Positions 6,261-10,379 of a stretch of DNA of 10,379 nucleotides are shown piece after piece (within the stretch, counting starts at the first letter, position 1; each line of letters opens with the position of its first letter). The notes under the pieces are model-generated. The model was not told the DNA's origin and ran no database searches. It saw only the letters and a list, made by a program, of their open reading frames with translations. The stretch is from the NCBI GenBank assembly GCA_946482325.1, contig CAMLRA010000146.1, forward strand, positions 1-10,379, written 5' to 3'. A program made the position numbers and the translations under genes. This stretch comes from an uncultured Chromatiaceae bacterium. GTDB lineage: Bacteria > Pseudomonadota > Gammaproteobacteria > Enterobacterales > Alteromonadaceae.

Positions 6261-7816
6261 GCCTGTGAGCTCCGGGCACCTGATGTAATACTATCGACTT
6301 TGACAAGCCCGCCGGCGGTATCAAGTAACTGCAGTTGGGTCGGTTTATGCGCACAGACCCGGTTTTTTCCGCTGTGTTTGGCCTGATACATGGCCTGATC
6401 GGCACAGTCAATAAATCGGTAGGCCAGATTATGCAGGGCGTGATGGAATCCAGCGACGCCGATACTGGCGGTAATATTCAGTGACAAACCGGCAACCTGA
6501 GGTTGCAGGGCGGCAATATCAGCGCGAATGCGTTCTGCATAAATCAAAGCGCTGTCGAGTTCAGTATTATTCACCAACACCAGAAATTCTTCGCCCCCAA
6601 GCCGGCCGACACGGTCGGCTTTACGGGCCAATGTTTTTAGCAGTGCTGCCACAGCACGCAGTACTTCATCACCGGCAAAATGGCCGAACTGGTCGTTGAT
6701 TTGTTTGAAATTGTCTAAATCAATAAATATCAGGCTGCACGGCTGGCCGTATCTTTTCGCCTGTTCCATCGATAAGGTGATCTGCTCTTCAATCATACTG
6801 CGGCTGCATAAACCGGTCAGGTCGTCACACAGCGCACGGCTGATGGTAATGGCATTTTTCAGCGCCAGGCCAAGTTGTGCCTGCAGAGTCAGGCAGAAAG
6901 TTTCCTGCAGCTGATGAAAACCCCCGGGATGCGTCGTATCAAGGAAAAGCACGGCCAGCGTTTCGCCGTTTGCTTGCAGCGGCATCCCTAATACCCCAGT
7001 GACGACGGTGTCAGCCGGTAACAAGTTAAAATGGTCCAATTGCGATGTAGTTAATAACCTGAGCTCCTGACGCTCAAAACAATCTTGCGCGAGTGCTTCT
7101 GCCGGATCAGGCTGCTCGTCTGAAAACTCGGGCGTATAGTTCAAGCAGGCATGACGCTGATATCGTTGGCTGCGTTTGTCGGGCATTAAGACAAAACCAC
7201 GGCGCGCCCCGAGCACTTGCGCAATCATCGGGACAGCGTGTTCTAATAAAACCTGATAGCCCTGAGTGTGATTTACCAGCGTATTCAGGCGCTGCAACAG
7301 GCTATTTTGCGCAGACCATTGTTGGGCGGCTTGCTGTAATTGCACAAACTGCATACGCAGCTGCTGCTGCAGTTCTGGCAGTGGCTGCATTTGTTGGCTG
7401 AGCTGCAGTAGTGCACCCAGACTGTGCTGCTGCATATCATCTATGCGTTGTTGCAGGTCATGCAGAGCCCAGATGGCAAAATCCTGTTCGTGATGTTGCG
7501 TGGATTCATATCTGAGCGTGACTTTTTGTTGGCCAAACCATAATTCACAGTGCGGTGGCAGCGCGACTTGTTGCCCAGGGGGCAGCAACTGTCGGTCGAG
7601 CTGGGTACCAAATCGCGAATTTTTATCGCGTAGCACCGGGCCTTGCGGCGTCAGACGGATCTCGGCGTGCTGGCGTGATACGCTGGAGTCATGCAGTACC
7701 AGCAGATTGACCGGGTCGCGGCCAATAGAAACAGGGGTATCGTCCAGCGTCAGACGGACTGCATGCTGTTTATCACCCTGCAACCATTCTAAATCGAGCA
7801 CCATGGGGTCATTCAT
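6257..7816 (-). CDS. FHA-GAF-GGDEF protein, predicted diguanylate cyclase
   Basis: This protein of about 519 residues is predicted to make c-di-GMP from two GTP. An N-terminal FHA domain (about 28-103) binds phosphothreonine peptides in its family; its key residues are visible as GRD (32-34), SVSRQH (45-50) and DKNSRFGT (64-71). A Gln-rich, probably coiled segment (about 111-180) follows, then a GAF domain (about 185-322), then a GGDEF domain (about 330-488). The GGDEF domain has DDLTGL at its start, FIDLDNFKQIND, and an intact GGEEF (407-411). An RKAD motif (398-401), five residues before it, is the RxxD product-inhibition site. There is no membrane segment. An in-frame GTG at 7825 is open, but I prefer ATG 7816 because GGAG then lies 8 bases upstream, while for the GTG the same motif overlaps the start codon. 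Its stop overlaps the start of the Ser/Thr kinase gene, implying translational coupling and shared function. Confidence 0.94.
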   Translation of the reverse strand: MNDPMVLDLEWLQGDKQHAVRLTLDDTPVSIGRDPVNLLVLHDSSVSRQHAEIRLTPQGPVLRDKNSRFGTQLDRQLLPPGQQVALPPHCELWFGQQKVTLRYESTQHHEQDFAIWALHDLQQRIDDMQQHSLGALLQLSQQMQPLPELQQQLRMQFVQLQQAAQQWSAQNSLLQRLNTLVNHTQGYQVLLEHAVPMIAQVLGARRGFVLMPDKRSQRYQRHACLNYTPEFSDEQPDPAEALAQDCFERQELRLLTTSQLDHFNLLPADTVVTGVLGMPLQANGETLAVLFLDTTHPGGFHQLQETFCLTLQAQLGLALKNAITISRALCDDLTGLCSRSMIEEQITLSMEQAKRYGQPCSLIFIDLDNFKQINDQFGHFAGDEVLRAVAALLKTLARKADRVGRLGGEEFLVLVNNTELDSALIYAERIRADIAALQPQVAGLSLNITASIGVAGFHHALHNLAYRFIDCADQAMYQAKHSGKNRVCAHKPTQLQLLDTAGGLVKVDSITSGARSSQA

Positions 7817-7886
7817 GTTATGCACTCCACCATAAACCGCGCCTGCGTTATCACTGTTGTTGCACGGCGACTATAGAGCGTCAAAC

Positions 7887-7924
7887 CAGCAACAAAGGTG
7901 CACTTGTATGCACCTTTGTTGCTG
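7887..7924 (-). repeat. 16-bp perfect stem-loop in the leader of the cyclase-kinase operon
   Basis: Arms at 7887-7902 and 7909-7924 are perfect complements (core GCAACAAAGGTGCA) with a 6-base loop. It lies about 70-110 bases upstream of the cyclase start. No T run follows on either strand, so it is not a standard intrinsic terminator. It could be a leader RNA structure, an mRNA stabiliser or a protein-binding dyad. A second, partly overlapping inverted repeat uses the same right arm. Confidence 0.7.
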
Positions 7925-7976
7925 TTACGTTTAGGCTTTGAGTTTATACAGGATCTATCCCGTTAACAGCAACAAA
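7915..7976 (-). repeat. 13-bp inverted repeat competing with the leader hairpin
   Basis: TTTGTTGCTGTTA (7915-7927) and its perfect reverse complement (7964-7976) are 36 bases apart. The left arm is shared with the 16-bp hairpin at 7887-7924, so in a minus-strand RNA that includes all three copies the middle one could pair with either neighbour. The outer arm overlaps the -35 of the candidate promoter at 7943-7972. Confidence 0.55.
7943..7972 (-). promoter_or_regulatory. Candidate sigma-70 promoter for the cyclase-kinase operon
   Basis: Read on the minus strand, TTGCTG (7967-7972) and TATAAA (7943-7948) are separated by 18 bp, with TG just before the -10. Transcription would begin near 7936, giving a leader of about 120 bases that starts just before the 16-bp hairpin. 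The -35 is weak; the -10 matches five of six consensus bases. Confidence 0.4.
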
Positions 7977-8034
7977 TCTCAGGCCGGGCACAAGACACAA
8001 CTTATATCCAGTGTTCAGACGCCAGTGATAAGAA

Positions 8035-8835
8035 TCAAAACCCCTGCAGATACTGCTGTTTCGGCTGCTGCAGAATAGTCTCCCACGAGCCATAGGTTGG
8101 GTTGGTTAGCATAAACCAGCGCGACCCCCAATATTGCTGATATTTGTCGACTAACTCAAAGCGTTTAGCCGGGGTAATATTGCTTTTGACCTGTGGCAGA
8201 AAATCACCAAAATCGTCGCCAACCAGCATGATCACGCGATATTGTTGCGCAGCTTTTAACCGACGGCTTTCTTTTTCTGAGGTCCAGTCTTTTTGTTCTG
8301 ATTTTAGCCAGAGCTGACTGGCGTCGACTTGTGTTATGCCCGTCGCCTGCAGGTTTTTCAGCGTGTCGGTTTTTTGCGGGCATAAGTCTTTGACTTTGGC
8401 TCTTGGCGCACATTCACGATTACTGATGTAGAGCACTGTGATGCCGTTTTTGCCAGCCAGATTGAGAAAATCCACCGCGCCTGGTACGGCTTTGGCTTTT
8501 GCGGCTGCGACCCAGTGATCCCAACGCTTGCCGTTAAAACCGGTGTCTTGCTCCAGAATGGCCTGGGCTGCCGCCGGGGAGTTGTCCAGAATAGTTTCGT
8601 CAATATCGACAATAATAGCTGGTGGCAGCTGCTGAAAATCGCTGGTTTGGCCCGGCAGCGCCGACCAGTTTTTATCGGTTAGCGCTTCTTTGAGTGTCAG
8701 ACTGGCCATTTTATAAGTTTGCAGGCTGTTGGCACGAAATTCTGCTGATGTTTGGTACCACAAAGTGGCATTGAAGTTATCGTGTGGGGCAGAGACCGCA
8801 GCAGCGGCAAACAAAATAGCGGCGGTGAAGGCCAT
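8035..8835 (-). CDS. Exported HAD acid phosphatase, e(P4)/class C 5'-nucleotidase family
   Basis: This 266-residue phosphomonoesterase is predicted to act in the periplasm on nucleotides or other organic phosphates. It is of the e(P4) type, whose Haemophilus member dephosphorylates NMN and NADP. The HAD motifs are clear: motif I VDIDETILDNS with nucleophile D77 and D79, motif II Ser in YISNR (S138), a Lys in the DWTSEKESRR segment for motif III, and the Mg-binding GDDFGDF (206-212) for motif IV. Aromatic-rich LWYQTSAEFRA near the N-terminus is also family-like. Residues 1-16 are a short hydrophobic Ala-rich signal sequence with no lysine or arginine. There is no lipobox cysteine, unlike the classical lipoprotein e(P4), so the product is probably soluble. 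ATG 8835 is the only start available because an in-frame TGA lies 33 bases upstream; AGGA precedes it at proper spacing. It has its own promoter candidate. No clear terminator follows, so some readthrough into the cyclase operon is possible. Confidence 0.93.
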   Translation of the reverse strand: MAFTAAILFAAAAVSAPHDNFNATLWYQTSAEFRANSLQTYKMASLTLKEALTDKNWSALPGQTSDFQQLPPAIIVDIDETILDNSPAAAQAILEQDTGFNGKRWDHWVAAAKAKAVPGAVDFLNLAGKNGITVLYISNRECAPRAKVKDLCPQKTDTLKNLQATGITQVDASQLWLKSEQKDWTSEKESRRLKAAQQYRVIMLVGDDFGDFLPQVKSNITPAKRFELVDKYQQYWGSRWFMLTNPTYGSWETILQQPKQQYLQGF

Positions 8836-8864
8836 ATACAGATCCTGACAAAGAAAAAACGCCG

Positions 8865-8892
8865 ATCATACTGAGTTCAGCCTGAAATTCAA
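8865..8892 (-). promoter_or_regulatory. Candidate sigma-70 promoter of the acid phosphatase gene
   Basis: On the minus strand TTGAAT (8887-8892) and TATGAT (8865-8870) are 16 bp apart, matching four and five of six consensus bases. The predicted start near 8858 leaves a short leader with AGGA before the ATG at 8835. Confidence 0.5.
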
Positions 8893-8911
8893 CAAATGCT
8901 GCGGTAAACGG

Positions 8912-8931
8912 AGTTTTGCCACGGCAAAACT
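8912..8931. promoter_or_regulatory. 20-bp palindrome, possible operator upstream of acid phosphatase
   Basis: Arms AGTTTTGCC (8912-8920) and GGCAAAACT (8923-8931) are perfect complements around a 2-base centre. The centre is too short for a good RNA hairpin, which favours a dimeric DNA-binding site. It is centred about 63 bp upstream of the predicted transcription start, a typical activator position. It does not match CRP, PhoB, Fur or LexA consensus sites. Confidence 0.45.
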
Positions 8932-8965
8932 GCGCTGTCACGGCCTGTGGTTGACTGATGACACA

Positions 8966-8990
8966 ACAAAAAGGCAGCTTGCGCTGCCTT
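8966..8990 (-). terminator. Intrinsic terminator after the ETF-ubiquinone oxidoreductase gene
   Basis: AAGGCAGC (8971-8978) pairs with GCTGCCTT (8983-8990) across a TTGC loop, and on the minus strand the stem is followed by a T-rich run (8966-8972). It begins 9 bases past the stop codon. An outer 7-bp repeat (8954-8960 with 8991-8997) encloses it. Confidence 0.88.
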
Positions 8991-8998
8991 CATCAGTT

Positions 8999-10379
8999 TT
9001 ACATATTCGGATAGTTTGGCCCGCCGCTGCCTTCAGGTGTGACCCAGCGGATATTTTGCGACGGATCTTTAATATCACAAGTTTTGCAGTGAATGCAGTT
9101 TTGCGCATTAATCTGCAGGCGTGGCTCAGCATGGTCCGCAGCGACAATTTCATAAACGCCGGCTGGGCAATAACGCTGGGCTGGCTCATCGTAAATCGCC
9201 AGATTCACTTTGATTGGAATAGTGCTGTCAATCAGTTGTAAGTGACAAGGCTGCTCTTCTTCATGGTTCGTGTTGGATAAAAACACTGACGATAATTTAT
9301 CGAAGCTCAACTGCTGGTCCGGTTTTGGATAATCAATTTTGGCGCAGGCCGAAGCAGGTTTCAGGCAGGCGTGGTCAACGCTGTTATCTTTTAAGGTAAA
9401 CGGCAGTTTGCCGCCAAACCAGTTCTGATCGACCATGTTAAAGGCGCCGCCGAGAATCGCGCCAAATTTATGCATGGCCGGGCCAAAATTACGTGAACGA
9501 TACAACTCGTCATACAACCAGCTTTGTTCAAACCGACCTTTAAAGCTTTGCAAATCTTCGCCACCGGTATCGCCACGGCTTAAAGCTTCAAACACTGTTT
9601 CAGCGGCCAGCATGCCGGATTTCATCGCCGTGTGATTGCCTTTGATTTTGGCAAAATTGAGAGTGCCGGCATCACAGCCTAATAACATCCCGCCAGGGAA
9701 GGTCATCTTCGGCAGGCTGTTCAGACCCCCTTTGGCAATCGCCCGTGCGCCGTAACAAACGCGTTTACCACCTTTGAGATACTGCGCAATCACCGGATGA
9801 TGTTTGTAGCGCTGGAACTCATCAAACGGGCTTAAGTGCGGGTTGCTGTAATTGAGGTCGATAATCAGGCCAACAACCACCTGGTTGTTGTCGGCGTGGT
9901 ACAGATACCCCCCCCCCGATGTTCCTTGCGTCAACGGCCAGCCGGCGGTGTGTACCACCAGACCGGGCTGGTGTTTGTTCGGGTCTATATCCCAAATTTC
10001 TTTAAAACCAATCGCATAGTGCTGTGGTGAGCAATCTTTATCAAGTTGGTAATGTTTAATCAGTTCTTTGCCCAGATGGCCGCGACAACCTTCAGCGAAC
10101 AGCGTGTATTTGGCGCGCAGCTCCATGCCGGCAACAAAACTGCTTTTTTGCGCGCCATGTTTATCGAGGCCCATATCGCCGGTGATAATGCCTTTGACTA
10201 CATTCTCTTCAATAAGCAGACTGGCCGCGCTGAATCCCGGGAAAATTTCCACGCCTAAGGCTTCGGCTTGACTGGCCAGCCAACGACAGACATTTCCCAT
10301 CGACACAATATAATTGCCGGTATTGTGCATAGTTTTTGGCACAGCGAAATGCGGGATCTGGCGCGCATCGTCCGCATTT
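8999..10379 (-). CDS. Electron transfer flavoprotein-ubiquinone oxidoreductase (ETF-QO), N-terminus outside window
   Basis: This is a membrane-associated iron-sulfur flavoprotein that passes electrons from reduced ETF, fed by acyl-CoA dehydrogenases, to ubiquinone. About 459 residues are visible. The frame stays open through the right edge, and the family is roughly 540-550 residues, so about 90 N-terminal residues with the Gly-rich FAD motif are missing. The GTG at 10342 is an internal valine (HFAVPKTMHN), not a start. Family landmarks include HNTGNYIVSMGNV, QAEALGVEIFPGF, EGCRGHLGK, SPFDEFQRYKHHP, GGKRVCYGARA, TFPGGMLLGCDAG and KGNHTAMKSGMLAAE. The C-terminal 4Fe-4S cluster is intact: cysteine codons at 9167-9169 (RYCPAG) and 9095-9097, 9086-9088 and 9077-9079 (NCIHCKTCD). 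A run of ten G on the coding strand (9908-9917) encodes Gly-Gly-Gly where relatives have Gly-Gly-Ser. The gene ends before its own terminator, and no ETF genes are in the window. Confidence 0.96.
   Translation of the reverse strand, partial: NADDARQIPHFAVPKTMHNTGNYIVSMGNVCRWLASQAEALGVEIFPGFSAASLLIEENVVKGIITGDMGLDKHGAQKSSFVAGMELRAKYTLFAEGCRGHLGKELIKHYQLDKDCSPQHYAIGFKEIWDIDPNKHQPGLVVHTAGWPLTQGTSGGGYLYHADNNQVVVGLIIDLNYSNPHLSPFDEFQRYKHHPVIAQYLKGGKRVCYGARAIAKGGLNSLPKMTFPGGMLLGCDAGTLNFAKIKGNHTAMKSGMLAAETVFEALSRGDTGGEDLQSFKGRFEQSWLYDELYRSRNFGPAMHKFGAILGGAFNMVDQNWFGGKLPFTLKDNSVDHACLKPASACAKIDYPKPDQQLSFDKLSSVFLSNTNHEEEQPCHLQLIDSTIPIKVNLAIYDEPAQRYCPAGVYEIVAADHAEPRLQINAQNCIHCKTCDIKDPSQNIRWVTPEGSGGPNYPNM

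Noticed and set aside
5976..6386. Open frame on the plus strand opposite the kinase/cyclase junction, and similar antisense frames elsewhere
   Set aside because: No family features, no ribosome-binding sites, and the opposite strand carries well-supported coding sequence; these are shadows of real genes.
7817..7825. GTG at 7825 as start of the FHA-GAF-GGDEF gene
   Set aside because: The only good Shine-Dalgarno (GGAG) overlaps this GTG, while it is 8 bases from the ATG at 7816. The difference is three residues.
7887..7924. Intrinsic terminator for the acid phosphatase transcript
   Set aside because: The stem is strong but no T run follows on the minus strand, and it lies about 110 bases past the stop; leader or operator structure fits better.
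8008..8027. Short direct repeat CCAGTG after the phosphatase stop
   Set aside because: Only two 6-base copies, no hairpin and no T run; consistent with chance.

Overview
The window looks like a chromosomal segment of a gammaproteobacterium, most likely an Alteromonadales/Chromatiaceae-type aquatic heterotroph related to Rheinheimera. This is inferred from protein flavour (glutamine-rich proteins, a long-form electron-transfer flavoprotein:ubiquinone oxidoreductase, a CBU_0592-type membrane protein, a two-SNT dicarboxylate transporter) and moderate GC. No marker gene fixes the genus. There is no transposase, integrase, phage gene or CRISPR array, and no gap longer than 300 bases without a gene.

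Layout. At the left edge is the 3' two thirds of a tRNA-Gly(GCC), closed at once by a very strong intrinsic terminator. A small two- or three-helix membrane protein (+) follows. It is convergent with a DASS/SLC13-family Na+/dicarboxylate symporter (-), and one bidirectional terminator serves both. The symporter is divergent from a YdhF-type aldo/keto reductase (+). The shared 155-bp interval carries a perfect 15-bp palindrome over the candidate reductase promoter. A small, unrecognised, probably beta-rich protein (+) comes next. It ends in a 4-bp stop-to-stop overlap with the gene behind it.

The centre (about 3540-7825, minus strand) is the most interesting part: a translationally coupled two-gene signalling operon. 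The first gene encodes an FHA-GAF-GGDEF protein, a predicted diguanylate cyclase with an intact GGEEF active site and an RxxD inhibitory site. Its stop overlaps the GTG start of a 906-residue protein with zinc ribbon, Ser/Thr kinase, membrane helix, TolB-like region and TPR repeats. FHA domains bind phosphothreonine, so the pair plausibly links Hanks-type Ser/Thr phosphorylation to c-di-GMP signalling. The leader upstream contains a 16-bp perfect stem-loop and a competing 13-bp inverted repeat.

The right end (minus strand) holds an exported HAD-family acid phosphatase of the e(P4)/class C type, with its own promoter and an upstream 20-bp palindrome. Beyond it is the C-terminal 85 percent or so of an ETF-ubiquinone oxidoreductase with its four iron-sulfur cysteines, followed by a clear terminator. 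That gene contains a 10-base G tract in frame and runs off the right edge of the window.
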